Below are positions 1 to 8,151 of a stretch of 64,000 nucleotides of DNA, piece by piece. The notes beneath the pieces are model-generated. The model made no database searches and was not told where the DNA came from. It worked only from the letters and a program-made list of their open reading frames with translations. The position numbers and the translations under genes were made by a program. How positions within the stretch are numbered: the stretch's first letter is position 1; each line of letters begins with the position of its first letter. The stretch lies in NCBI RefSeq assembly GCF_024699985.1, contig NZ_JAJONA010000001.1, positions 4,718,501 to 4,782,500 of the forward strand, in the 5' to 3' direction. The stretch comes from Phenylobacterium sp. J367 (GTDB lineage: Bacteria; Pseudomonadota; Alphaproteobacteria; Caulobacterales; Caulobacteraceae).

Positions 1-236
1 GCGAGCCGCCGGCGACGGTGCCGACGTTCGCGAAGCCGGTCGGGCAGTCCGCGGCGGGCTGGCCCGGCTGCGGATTGTTGCCGCCGTTGTTTCCGCCATT
101 GTTGCCGCCGTTGTTGGGCGGGAAGGCGCCCTCGCCGGGCGAGGCGACATTGTCCGCACCCCCCGCCGCACGAGGCCAGGGCCGCCGCGCTCAGGGAGAC
201 AAGAAGCAGGTTCTTCAGTTGGTTGACGCCGGTCAT
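1..236 (-). CDS. lipoprotein, N-terminal part only
   Basis: The reading frame starts with ATG at 236 and runs off the left edge of the window. The first residues form a lipoprotein signal peptide: a short basic start, the hydrophobic core LLLVSLSAAALA and a lipobox ending in SCGGG, so the mature protein should be anchored to a membrane by its cysteine. After the lipobox the frame breaks at a run of six C on the plus strand (159-164). Removing one C restores a sensible frame with acidic residues and then a low-complexity Gly/Asn linker made of repeated GGNN units. No functional domain lies within the window, so the role is unknown. Confidence 0.6.
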   Translation of the reverse strand, partial: MTGVNQLKNLLLVSLSAAALASCGGGCGQCRLARRGRLPAQQRRQQWRKQRRQQSAAGPARRGLPDRLRERRHRRRRL

Positions 237-308
237 CGAAAATCTCCCACCGTGGCTCATCGACGGCGCACGCGAGATTCCGACCCTGGCCATCTGCCAA
301 GTAAGCCG

Positions 309-332
309 CCCGCCTGCCCTGGGGCGGGTTTT
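309..332 (+). terminator. terminator-like hairpin with T tract
   Basis: A 6-bp GC stem (CCCGCC 309-314 with GGCGGG 323-328) is followed by TTTT at 329-332. It has the form of a short intrinsic terminator on the plus strand, but no plus-strand gene precedes it in the window. It lies in the leader of the lipoprotein on the other strand, so its function is uncertain. Confidence 0.3.
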
Positions 333-489
333 ATGAGGCGGCGGTGACAGCGACCCGACAGTAAGGTGACAGATATATTGCACCGCTTGGCGAGGCGGCT
401 GCCCGGGTCCGGGCCCCCGCCAACGGACCGACACACGGCTGTCGCCTTGGTTGTGTATCCCCGGCTCACAAGCTGCGGAGTACAGTCAC

Positions 490-699
490 ATGCGGCAGAT
501 CGTTGTGCGGCGCGCCGAGAGCGCCTGGGCCCTTCAGACCGGCGCCGAGACCCGCTACTTCCGGTCCGGAGCCCAGGCCGAGCGGAGCGCCCGTGATCTT
601 GCGGCGGGCATGGCCGCGCGCGGCGTGCCGGCCGAGGTGGCGGTGTTTGACCTGTCCGGCCGTCCCGTCGGTCGCGTCACCTACCCGGCGGCCGCCTGA
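490..699 (+). CDS. small DUF2188-like protein
   Basis: This is a 69-residue protein without signal peptide or membrane segment. Its pattern, a short beta strand, an aromatic-rich strand (WALQTGAETRYF), a helix rich in Ala and Glu and a final strand ending in DLSGRPVGRVTY, resembles small DUF2188-type proteins, which have no known function. I chose the internal ATG at 490 because the longer reading frame adds upstream residues without family character. It stands alone and converges with glcF. The family assignment comes from pattern recognition only. Confidence 0.55.
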   Translation: MRQIVVRRAESAWALQTGAETRYFRSGAQAERSARDLAAGMAARGVPAEVAVFDLSGRPVGRVTYPAAA

Positions 700-712
700 T
701 CCCCGAAAGAAG

Positions 713-738
713 GAGGACCAGACGGGGGCCTGGTCCTC
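713..738. terminator. hairpin between convergent genes
   Basis: GAGGACCAG (713-721) and CTGGTCCTC (730-738) form a perfect 9-bp stem with an 8-base loop. The hairpin sits between the ends of the DUF2188-like gene and glcF. No long T tract follows on the plus strand; the minus-strand side is mildly pyrimidine-rich. It may stop transcription from either side. Confidence 0.4.
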
Positions 739-843
739 AAGGTGCGGGGTACAGACGTCAGAAAGCGAGTTCATCCGGCGCGGGCCCTGGATAAGGGCTG
801 GGCGTGACACCGCCGCGACAGCGCTACGAACTGTTTCTGACGC

Positions 844-2133
844 CTAGAGGAGGCCCCGCGGCGCGGGGCCGCCCGCCGCCCAGTTCAGCAGTTCCACCGT
901 GTGCACGACCGGCACGCGGGTTCCGCCGGCGATCTGGGTGAGGCAGCCGACGTTGCCGGTGGCGATGACGTCGGGCCGAACCGCCTCCAGGGCGCCGACC
1001 TTGCGCTCGCGGAGCCGGCCGGCGATCTCCGGCTGCAGGAGGTTGTAGGTCCCGGCCGAGCCGCAGCAGAGGTGGCTCTCGGCCGACTCCACCACCTCGA
1101 ACCCCGCCGAGCGCAAAAGCTCCACCGGCGCGGCGCGGACCTTCTGGCCGTGCTGCAGCGAACAGGCGGAGTGGTAGGCGACCCGGAGCGGCCGGGCGCT
1201 GGTCGCGGCCCGCATCCCGCCGATCTCGACGACATACTCGCTGACGTCGCGGGCCAGGGCCGAGATCCGCTCGGCCCGCCGCGCCCAGGCGGGCTCGTCC
1301 CGGAACATGTGGGCGTAGTCCTTGACCTGGGTTCCGCAGCCCGAGGCTGTGACCACGATGGCGTCCAGCCCGCCGGACTCCAGTTCGGTGGTCCAGGCCT
1401 CGATGTTGGCGCGCGCGAAGGCCTTGGACGGAGCCTCCTTGCCCAGGTGGTGCGGCAGGGCCCCGCAGCAGCCCGCGCCCTTAGTCACCACCACCTCGAC
1501 GCCCTTGCGGATCAGGAGCTGGATGGCGGCGGTGTTGATCTCGGGTGCGACCACCGTCTGGGCGCAGCCGGCCAGCAGCGCCACCCGGGCCCGGCGCTCG
1601 CCGACCGCCGGGAAGACCGCGGGGATGGCGGCGGGGTCCGGCTTCGGCAGCGCCTTCGGGGCCATGTCCGCCATGCCGCGCAGGCGGCCCGGCAGCAGGG
1701 GCGCGGCGAAGCGGAAGGCCTGGGCCAGCCGGATCGCGGCGCGGAACCGGCCGGGCCTCGGCAGGATCGCCGCCAGCAGGCCGCGCAGCACGCGGTCGGG
1801 CCAGGGCCGCCTGTGGTGCGTCTCGATGTGGGCCCGCGCCTGGTCGATCAGGTGCATGTAGTCGACGCCCGAGGGACAGGTGGTGACGCAGGAGAGGCAG
1901 CTCAGGCAGCGGTCGATGTGTTTGACCGTGGAGGGCGCGGGCGGCCCGCCCTGCTCCAGCATCTCCTTGATCAGGTAGATCCGGCCCCGCGGGCTGTCGA
2001 GCTCGTCGCCCAGGAGGACATAGGTCGGGCAGGTCGCCTGGCAGAAGCCGCAGTGCACGCAGGTGCGGATGATCCCCTCGGCCTCGCGGGTCTTCGGGTC
2101 GGCGCGCTGCGCCTCGGTGAAGCCGGTCTGCAC
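844..2133 (-). CDS. glcF: glycolate oxidase iron-sulfur subunit GlcF
   Basis: GlcF passes electrons from the flavin subunits of glycolate oxidase, which turns glycolate into glyoxylate, to the respiratory chain. The 429-residue protein has two ferredoxin-type cluster motifs, CVHCGFCQATCP at residues 25-36 and CLSCLSCVTTCP at 76-87, each able to hold a [4Fe-4S] cluster. Two CCG-type motifs follow (GCCGALPHH and CCGSAGTYN), as usual for the family. It is the last gene of glcDEF and starts two bases after glcE ends, so the genes are surely cotranscribed. Length and motif order are normal, and nothing suggests an unusual substrate. Confidence 0.93.
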   Translation of the reverse strand: MQTGFTEAQRADPKTREAEGIIRTCVHCGFCQATCPTYVLLGDELDSPRGRIYLIKEMLEQGGPPAPSTVKHIDRCLSCLSCVTTCPSGVDYMHLIDQARAHIETHHRRPWPDRVLRGLLAAILPRPGRFRAAIRLAQAFRFAAPLLPGRLRGMADMAPKALPKPDPAAIPAVFPAVGERRARVALLAGCAQTVVAPEINTAAIQLLIRKGVEVVVTKGAGCCGALPHHLGKEAPSKAFARANIEAWTTELESGGLDAIVVTASGCGTQVKDYAHMFRDEPAWARRAERISALARDVSEYVVEIGGMRAATSARPLRVAYHSACSLQHGQKVRAAPVELLRSAGFEVVESAESHLCCGSAGTYNLLQPEIAGRLRERKVGALEAVRPDVIATGNVGCLTQIAGGTRVPVVHTVELLNWAAGGPAPRGLL

Positions 2134-2135
2134 CG

Positions 2136-3332
2136 TCAGGCCCCCGCGTACATGCGGCCGGGATTCAGCACCCCGCCGGGATCGAACTGCGCCTTGACCC
2201 GGGCGGTCAGGGTTTCCAGCGGAGACCCCGCGCCGTCGAACGGATCGACGGCGGCGCGCGCGCCTTCGGGAGCCCGGACCAGGGTAGCATGGCCGTCGTG
2301 GCCCACCGCGGCGTGGAGCGCAGAACGGACGACCCCGGCGTGGGCGTCAGGCGCGGGCGGCAGTTCCAGCCAGATTCCCCCGCCCGCCCAGTCGAGCAGA
2401 TACCGCCCGCCGAGCCGGGCCGCCAGCCGGGCGCCGAGCGGGCCGTGGCTCGGGGGGACGGAGAGCCGCCAGAGCACGGCGCCGGCGTTCGCAAACGGCG
2501 CCGCGTCGGCGACGGTCTTCCAGACCGCCCGCGTCTCCTCGGGACCCAGGTCGGCGGCGAACGGCTGTCCGGCCAGGGTCGCGCGAAGATGCGCCGCGCG
2601 GGCCGCCACCGACGGCCCGAAGCCCTCCAGCCGGAGCAGGGTCTGCGACGCGCCCGCCGACAGCTCGGCCGGCAGGAAGGCGGCCGCCGACACCTGGGCC
2701 GGCGTGCCCATGGCCTCGGCCATCGCCGTCACCGCCGCCTCCACCGAAAGCCCCTCGAGGCGGAGCGTCACGCTGGTCTCGGGGGCCGGAAGGACCTTCA
2801 CGGTCAGCTCGGTCACGGCGCCGAGGGTCCCGAAGCTGCCGGCGATTAGCTTAGGAAGGTCGAAGCCGGTGACGTTCTTCACCACCCGGCCGCCGCCGGC
2901 ATAGGCGTCGCCGAGCCCGTTCACCGCCTTCACGCCCAGGCAATGGTCGCGCGGGGCCCCGGCGCTGAGCCGACGGGGGCCGCCCCGTCCGCAAAGGATG
3001 GCGCCGCCGATCGTCCCCTGCCCCGTCGGCTGTCCGAACAGCGGGCCCAGGTCCGGCGGTTCGAAGGCCAGCATCTGGCCGCCCTCGGCGAGCAGGGCGT
3101 CGACCTCGGCCATGGGCGTTCCGGGCTTCAGGGTGAGCACCAGTTCCTCGGGTTCGTACCGTACGATCCCCGCGAGACCCGAGAGGTCGAGCACCGTGTC
3201 GGCCGCCACCGGCCGGCCGAAGCCGCGCTTGGTGCCCTGACCCACCAGTTCGAGGGCCTCGCCCGCCGCGGCGGCGGCGCGGATCACCTCGGCCGCCTCC
3301 TGGGCGGTCCAGGCCGTCTGCACCTCAGCCAT
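2136..3332 (-). CDS. glcE: glycolate oxidase FAD-binding subunit GlcE
   Basis: GlcE is the second FAD-binding subunit of glycolate oxidase. The 398-residue protein shows an FAD-binding PCMH fold: an N-terminal Ala-rich helix, the strand-loop VGQGTKRGFG, a central GQGTIGGAI segment and a C-terminus ending FDPGGVLNPGRMYAG, the typical end of this family. The reading frame extends further upstream, but I chose the ATG at 3332 because its A is also the last base of the glcD stop codon (TGATG, one-base overlap), which implies translational coupling. It lacks the long catalytic C-terminus of GlcD, as expected. Confidence 0.92.
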   Translation of the reverse strand: MAEVQTAWTAQEAAEVIRAAAAAGEALELVGQGTKRGFGRPVAADTVLDLSGLAGIVRYEPEELVLTLKPGTPMAEVDALLAEGGQMLAFEPPDLGPLFGQPTGQGTIGGAILCGRGGPRRLSAGAPRDHCLGVKAVNGLGDAYAGGGRVVKNVTGFDLPKLIAGSFGTLGAVTELTVKVLPAPETSVTLRLEGLSVEAAVTAMAEAMGTPAQVSAAAFLPAELSAGASQTLLRLEGFGPSVAARAAHLRATLAGQPFAADLGPEETRAVWKTVADAAPFANAGAVLWRLSVPPSHGPLGARLAARLGGRYLLDWAGGGIWLELPPAPDAHAGVVRSALHAAVGHDGHATLVRAPEGARAAVDPFDGAGSPLETLTARVKAQFDPGGVLNPGRMYAGA

Positions 3333-4819
3333 CAGAACCGCTCCAGCTCGGGGAAGCGGAACTGGCCGCCCTTCACATGCACGCGGCCATACTCGGCGCA
3401 GCGGCAGAGGGTCGGGAACACCTTCCCCGGATTGAGCAGGCCGCTTTCGTCGAAGGCGCACTTCAGGCGCTGCTGCTGGGCCAGATCCTCCGGCCCGAAC
3501 TGGACCTCCATCAGATCGCGCTTCTCGATGCCGACGCCATGCTCGCCGGTGAGCACGCCGCCCACCTCCACGCAGAGCTCGAGGATCGCCGCGCCGAACG
3601 CCTCGGCGCGCTCGAGCTCGCCGGGCTTGTCGGCGTCGTAGAGGATCAGCGGGTGCAGGTTGCCGTCGCCGGCGTGGAAGACATTGGCCACCCTGAGGCC
3701 GAACTCGGCCGACATCGCCTGCATCCGGTTCAGCACTTCGGGCAGGCGATTCCGCGGGATCGTGCCGTCCATGCAGAAATAGTCCGGCGAGATCCGCCCC
3801 ACCGCCGGGAACGCCGCCTTCCGCCCCGCCCAGAACCGCAGGCGCTCCGCCTCGTCGGCCGAGGCGCGGACCGAGGCGCAGCCGTGCTTCGTGGCGATCG
3901 CCTCGACGACAGCGATCAGGTGCGCCACCTCCGCTTCGGGCCCGTCCAGTTCGGCGATCAGCAGGGCCTCGACGTCGAGCGGATAGCCGGCGTGGACGAA
4001 GGCCTCGGCCGCATGGATCGCGGCCCGGTCCATCATTTCCATGGCCGCCGGGATGACGCCCGCCGCGATCACCGCCGCCACCGTCGCGCCGGCCTGTTCA
4101 ACGCTGGGGAAGCCGATCAGCAGGGCGCGCTGGGTCTCGGGCGCCCGCAGGATGCGGACCGTCGCCTCGGTGACCACGCCCAGCAGCCCCTCCGAGCCGC
4201 AGACCACGCCCATGAGGTCGAGCCCGGGCGCGTCGAGATGCTTGCCGCCGAGCCTGAGGATCGTGCCGTCCATCAGCACCATCTCGACGCCCAGTAGATT
4301 GTTCGAGGTCATGCCGTACTTCAGGCAGTGCACCCCGCCGGAATTCTCGGCGATGTTGCCGCCGACGGTGCAGGCGATCTGGCTGGACGGATCGGGGGCG
4401 TAGTAGAAGCCGCGCCCGGCCACCGCCTGGGTCACCGCCAGGTTAGTCACCCCCGGCTGCACCACCGCCACGCGGTTGCCGTAGTCGACCTCCAGCACCC
4501 GGTTGAACTTGGCCATGCCGAGCACGATGCCGTCGGCCAGCGGCAGGGCCCCGCCGGAGAGCGACGTCCCGGCGCCGCGCGGCACCACCTTCACCCCTTC
4601 GCGGTGGCAGTAGGCCAGGACCTGGGAGACCTGCTCCACGGTCTCCGGCAGGACGACGATCAGCGGCTTCTGGCGATAGGCGGTGAGCGCGTCGCACTCG
4701 TAGGCGGCGAGTTCGGCGTCGTCGGCCTTCACGCCTTCGCCGGGCACGATCTTCCTGAGCGCGGTGACCAGTTCACCGCGCCTCGCGATCGTCCGACCGT
4801 CCGGCGCGGGCATCCGCAA
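3332..4819 (-). CDS. glcD: glycolate oxidase catalytic subunit GlcD
   Basis: GlcD is the catalytic flavoprotein subunit that oxidises glycolate or a related 2-hydroxy acid. The 495-residue protein carries the FAD-binding PCMH domain (VVPRGAGTSLSGGA near residue 80, then TVGGNIAENSGG) and the FAD-oxidase C-terminal domain with HAGDGNLHP and GEHGVGIEKR, whose His residues belong to the active site in this family. It is the first gene of the operon and overlaps glcE by one base. The close FAH-family gene upstream on the same strand (12-base gap) may share the transcript. D-lactate dehydrogenases look similar; the glcE and glcF neighbours favour glycolate oxidase. Confidence 0.93.
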   Translation of the reverse strand: MRMPAPDGRTIARRGELVTALRKIVPGEGVKADDAELAAYECDALTAYRQKPLIVVLPETVEQVSQVLAYCHREGVKVVPRGAGTSLSGGALPLADGIVLGMAKFNRVLEVDYGNRVAVVQPGVTNLAVTQAVAGRGFYYAPDPSSQIACTVGGNIAENSGGVHCLKYGMTSNNLLGVEMVLMDGTILRLGGKHLDAPGLDLMGVVCGSEGLLGVVTEATVRILRAPETQRALLIGFPSVEQAGATVAAVIAAGVIPAAMEMMDRAAIHAAEAFVHAGYPLDVEALLIAELDGPEAEVAHLIAVVEAIATKHGCASVRASADEAERLRFWAGRKAAFPAVGRISPDYFCMDGTIPRNRLPEVLNRMQAMSAEFGLRVANVFHAGDGNLHPLILYDADKPGELERAEAFGAAILELCVEVGGVLTGEHGVGIEKRDLMEVQFGPEDLAQQQRLKCAFDESGLLNPGKVFPTLCRCAEYGRVHVKGGQFRFPELERF

Positions 4820-4831
4820 GGGTCGTCTCCG

Positions 4832-5686
4832 TCAGGGAATCCTTCGCCAGGGTACGACGGTCTGCCGCTGCGCGCCCAGCTTATCGATTCCAAGCGTCAT
4901 CACGTCGCCCGCTTTCAGGAAGCGGGGCGGCTTCATCCCCATGCCGACACCGGGCGGCGTGCCGGTGGTGATGATGTCGCCGGGGACCAGGGTCATGAAG
5001 CGGCTGAGGTAGGCGACGAGCTCGGCCACGCCGAACACCATAGTTTTCGTATTGCCCGTCTGGACACGCTCGCCGTTCAGGTCGAGCCACATGCCGAGGT
5101 TCTGCGGGTCGCCCACCTCGTCGGCGGTGACCAGCCAGGGGCCCACCGGACCGAAGGTGTCGCAGCCCTTGCCCTTGTCCCACTGGCTGCCGCGCTCGAG
5201 CTGGTACTCGCGCTCGGAGACGTCGTTCACCACGCAGTAGCCGGCCACGTGGTCCAGCGCCTGGGCTTGCTCCACGTACCGGGCCGTCCGGCCGATCACG
5301 ACGCCGAGCTCGACCTCCCAGTCGGACTTCACGCTGTCCTTCGGCAGCATCACGTCGTCGTCGGGTCCCTGGAGGCAGGAGGTGGCCTTCATGAAGACGA
5401 TCGGCTCCTTGGGCACGGGCATGTTCGATTCCGCCGCGTGGTCCGAATAGTTCAGGCCGATGGCGATGAACTTCGGCACGCCGGCCAAGGGCGGGCCGTA
5501 GCGCACCGGGCCGTCCACCGCCGGCAGGCTGGCCGGGTCGAGGGCCGCCAGCCGCTTCAGCGCATCGGTTGAGAGCTGGTCGGGGGTCAGGTCGCCGATC
5601 TGGCCGGAGAGGTCGCGCACGACGCCGGCGGCGTCCAGGAGTCCAGGCTTCTCGGTCCCGGCTGGACCGAACCGCAACAGTTTCAT
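4832..5686 (-). CDS. fumarylacetoacetate hydrolase family protein
   Basis: This 284-residue protein belongs to the FAH superfamily, which cleaves C-C bonds in diketo or oxo acids with a divalent metal. The core signatures are FIAIGLNYSDHAAE, the metal-site segment DWEVELGVVIG with its two Glu residues, NDVSEREYQ, and the C-terminal DIITTGTPPGVGMG loop. Length and layout fit the subgroup that acts on 2,4-diketo-3-deoxy sugar acids or acylpyruvates. It lies 12 bases upstream of glcD on the same strand, so it may feed pyruvate or glycolate-type fragments into the same metabolism. The exact substrate cannot be read from sequence. Confidence 0.85.
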   Translation of the reverse strand: MKLLRFGPAGTEKPGLLDAAGVVRDLSGQIGDLTPDQLSTDALKRLAALDPASLPAVDGPVRYGPPLAGVPKFIAIGLNYSDHAAESNMPVPKEPIVFMKATSCLQGPDDDVMLPKDSVKSDWEVELGVVIGRTARYVEQAQALDHVAGYCVVNDVSEREYQLERGSQWDKGKGCDTFGPVGPWLVTADEVGDPQNLGMWLDLNGERVQTGNTKTMVFGVAELVAYLSRFMTLVPGDIITTGTPPGVGMGMKPPRFLKAGDVMTLGIDKLGAQRQTVVPWRRIP

Positions 5687-5875
5687 CCTGGGCTCCTCAA
5701 GACGCGTGGGAGCCGCACACTAGCGCGGGGGCGCGACAGGATGCCCGCTATTTCGGGGCGGCGGGCGTGAAGAGCAGGTCCTCGTCGTCGGAGCTGAAAT
5801 CGGCGATCGGCGAGACCAGCGCAGGATCAGGCGCACGATCTTTCCTCAGCCTCCCGATCGGTGGATGGACCTGCC

Positions 5876-7246
5876 CTATCTCGCGGCCGGCGCCGCGGCG
5901 GCTTTCGCCACGCCCATCGGCTCGAACTTCGCCTGGGCGCGCTGCATCCGGGCCTTCATGTCGGCCAGGACGTCGGGATGGGCGGCGGCGAGGTTGTAGC
6001 TCTCGGACGGATCGGCCTGGACGTCGAAGAGGCCCGTCCAGCCCAGCCGGTCGAGGGGCAGGTCGAGATGCCGGTAGTAGCTGCGGCCCACCAGCTTCCA
6101 GCGCTGGGTGCGGATGGCGGCCACCTGTTCGTTGTTGAACAGGATCAGCTCGTCGTGCGGCGAAGGCGCGCGGCGCGTCGTCAGCACCCGTGTCAGGTCC
6201 CGGCCATCCAGCTCCACCGCTGGCGGGGCCTGGCCGGCGAGCGCCAGGAAGGTGGGCAGGAGGTCGATGTTCATGGCGATGGCGTCACTGGTCAGGCCGG
6301 CCGGAATGACCGCCGGATAACGCGCGACGAACGGCACACGATAGCCGCCGTCCCAGCCTGCCCCGCCCTTGCGGTCGCGCAAGGGACCGGCCGAGCCGTC
6401 GAACCAGGGGCCATTGTCGGAGGTGAGGATGACCAGCGTGTCGCGGTCGAGGCCCAGCGCCTTCAGTTTCGCGAGCAGCCGGCCGACCCCGGCGTCCACC
6501 TCCTCCACCACGTCGCCGTAGGCCGCCGCGGGGGAGTGGCCCTTGTGGTCGGGGTGCGGCACGAGCGGCAGGTGGGGCGCGGTGAGCGCCAGCATCAGTA
6601 AGAAGGGCTTCGCCTGCTGGTCCTCTACGAAGGCCAGGCCACGGTCGAAGAACCGCTCGGTGAGCCGCGCCATGTCCACGTCCTCCCGGGTCAGCTCCAC
6701 CCCGGGGCCGGAGGTGAAGAGACCGATAGGCTTCATGTCGTGGCTGTAGGGCAGGCCGAAGAAGACATCGAAGCCCTGGCTGGTCGGCGGCCACCAGGGC
6801 GCCACGTGGCCCAGGTGCCACTTGCCGACCAGGGCGGTGGCATATTCCGGGCGCAGCGCCTCGGCGATCGTCACCTCGCTCTGCGGCAGGCCGCGCGAGG
6901 TGTCGCCCGCCTGGATCACCTCGTGGGCGAGGCCCATGCGGATCGGATAGCGGCCGGTGAGCAGGCCGGCGCGGGACGGCGTGCAGACGTTGGCGGCGGC
7001 GTAGAAGTCGGTGAGCCGGGCGCCCTCGCGCGCCAGCCGGTCGATGTTCGGCGTGCGGATCAGCCGACTGCCGAACACGCCCAGGTCGCCGTAGCCGAGG
7101 TCGTCGCAGAGGATGACAACGATGTTCGGCTTGCGGCGCGGAGCTGCGGCCAGCGGGCCCGCCAGCGTCGCGGCGGCGACCGCCGCGCCAGAGCCCAGCA
7201 ACCGGCGGCGGCTCAGCGCCCGCCTCGGCGTCAACTGCTGCACCAT
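5876..7246 (-). CDS. exported sulfatase (arylsulfatase A type)
   Basis: The 456-residue protein starts with a Tat signal peptide (RRRLLGSGAAVAAATLAGPLAAA), so it should be exported folded. The mature part opens with NIVVILCDDLGYGDLG, the Asp-rich metal site, and has CTPSRAGLLTGRYP, the C-x-P-S-R signature whose Cys is converted to formylglycine. A second metal motif, TSDNGPW, lies near the middle. These are the hallmarks of type I sulfatases, which release sulfate from esters. I rejected the longer upstream frame because the Tat peptide begins at 7246. It is divergent from the peptidyl-prolyl isomerase. No sulfatase-maturating enzyme is visible in the window. Confidence 0.9.
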   Translation of the reverse strand: MVQQLTPRRALSRRRLLGSGAAVAAATLAGPLAAAPRRKPNIVVILCDDLGYGDLGVFGSRLIRTPNIDRLAREGARLTDFYAAANVCTPSRAGLLTGRYPIRMGLAHEVIQAGDTSRGLPQSEVTIAEALRPEYATALVGKWHLGHVAPWWPPTSQGFDVFFGLPYSHDMKPIGLFTSGPGVELTREDVDMARLTERFFDRGLAFVEDQQAKPFLLMLALTAPHLPLVPHPDHKGHSPAAAYGDVVEEVDAGVGRLLAKLKALGLDRDTLVILTSDNGPWFDGSAGPLRDRKGGAGWDGGYRVPFVARYPAVIPAGLTSDAIAMNIDLLPTFLALAGQAPPAVELDGRDLTRVLTTRRAPSPHDELILFNNEQVAAIRTQRWKLVGRSYYRHLDLPLDRLGWTGLFDVQADPSESYNLAAAHPDVLADMKARMQRAQAKFEPMGVAKAAAAPAAR

Positions 7247-7333
7247 CCTGGTTTCCCCTGCCCCGCCCTTGCCTTGGTTGCCGGCATTTAGAGTAGGGTG
7301 CGCGCGGACAGACAAGGACGGAGCGGAGACGGA

Positions 7334-7945
7334 ATGAGCGGCGGGACCATCGAACGTCGGAGTCTGATCGCAGGCGGGGGTCTGGTGCTGGCGTCGCCCG
7401 GGATGGCCTTCGCGGCCGCCAAGCCGCGGGTGGCCATCAAGACGGCCCGGGGGACCATCGTCGTCGAGCTGGAGGACAAGAAGGCCCCGCTGACGACCGC
7501 CAACTTCCTGCGCTATGTGGACGCCAAGGCCTTTGACGACGGAATCTTCTTCCGCGCCGCGCGCACGCCGGGCGTCGAGAAGGACGGCACCATCGTCGGA
7601 TCGCCGCACGCCAAGATCCGCCCCTTCCCGCCGATCCGCCACGAGAGCACCACCAAGACGGGCCTCAAGCACCTGAACGGCACGATCTCGCTCGGCCGCT
7701 TCGCGCCGGGGACGGCGACCAACAACTTCTTCATCTGCATCGGCGACCAGCCGTACCTGGACGCCCATCCGGGCGAGCCGGGCGACAACCTGGGCTACGC
7801 CGCCTTCGGCCGCGTGGTCTCCGGCATGTCGGTGGCCGAGCGGATTCTCCGGCTGCCGACCAACGGCGAGACCAAGTTCAAGGATCAGCGCGGCCAGTGG
7901 CTGAAGCCGCCTGTGCCGATCGTCACCATGCGCCGCGCGACCTGA
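7334..7945 (+). CDS. exported cyclophilin-type peptidyl-prolyl isomerase
   Basis: The 203-residue protein has a Tat-like leader (RRSLIAGGGLVLASPGMAFAAA) followed by a compact cyclophilin domain. Visible landmarks are TARGTIVVELEDKKAP, TTANFLRYVD, FFRA near the catalytic Phe-Arg site and GRFAPGTATNNFFICIGD. It should speed cis-trans proline isomerisation during folding outside the cytoplasm. The ATG at 7334 has a purine-rich ribosome site just before it (gagcggagacgga). The gene diverges from the sulfatase across an 87-base gap that must hold both promoters. Some canonical drug-binding residues are replaced, as is common in bacterial family members. Confidence 0.87.
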   Translation: MSGGTIERRSLIAGGGLVLASPGMAFAAAKPRVAIKTARGTIVVELEDKKAPLTTANFLRYVDAKAFDDGIFFRAARTPGVEKDGTIVGSPHAKIRPFPPIRHESTTKTGLKHLNGTISLGRFAPGTATNNFFICIGDQPYLDAHPGEPGDNLGYAAFGRVVSGMSVAERILRLPTNGETKFKDQRGQWLKPPVPIVTMRRAT

Positions 7946-7952
7946 CCGCACG

Positions 7953-7981
7953 GGCGCGACGAACGGCTTTGTTCGCGCGCC
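7953..7981 (+). terminator. hairpin after the isomerase gene
   Basis: GGCGCG-A-CGAAC (7953-7964) pairs with GTTCGCGCGCC (7971-7981) around a 6-base loop with one bulged A. It begins 8 bases after the isomerase stop codon. There is no T tract, so it may act as a weak terminator or as a 3' end stabiliser. Confidence 0.4.
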
Positions 7982-8083
7982 GACTTCCCGCATCCTAGCC
8001 GGAACGGACGCAAGTTCCAGTGGGGCGGCGATTGAATTCGCTGGGGAATCTTCGGGAGACGAGGTGTCGAGGCGGCCGCCTGA

Positions 8084-8130
8084 GTGCGGATTTCCGCCAG
8101 CGCCGCGGAAACGTGTGCGGAAATCCGCAC
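8084..8130. promoter_or_regulatory. tandem inverted-repeat operators before dctB
   Basis: Two copies of a near-identical palindrome lie here: GTGCGGATTTCCGC at 8084-8097 and GTGCGGAAATCCGCAC at 8115-8130. Their centres are 31 bp apart, about three helical turns, so a bound dimer pair would face the same side of the DNA. The sites end 21 bases before the dctB start codon. DctD-family regulators are known to bind tandem dyad sites at their target genes. Autoregulation by DctD is my inference. Confidence 0.7.
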
Positions 8131-8151
8131 CACTTTGAGGCCTGACCCCGC

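Noticed and set aside
85-118. GGNN repeat as a tandem repeat element
   Set aside because: It is a low-complexity linker inside the lipoprotein reading frame.
344-373. Repeated GTGACAG motif upstream of the DUF2188-like gene
   Set aside because: Two short direct copies with no clear link to a promoter; could be chance.
901-2904. 667-residue plus-strand reading frame across glcF and glcE
   Set aside because: It is the antisense shadow of two well-recognised genes in high-GC DNA; its composition is His/Arg/Gly-rich with no domain.
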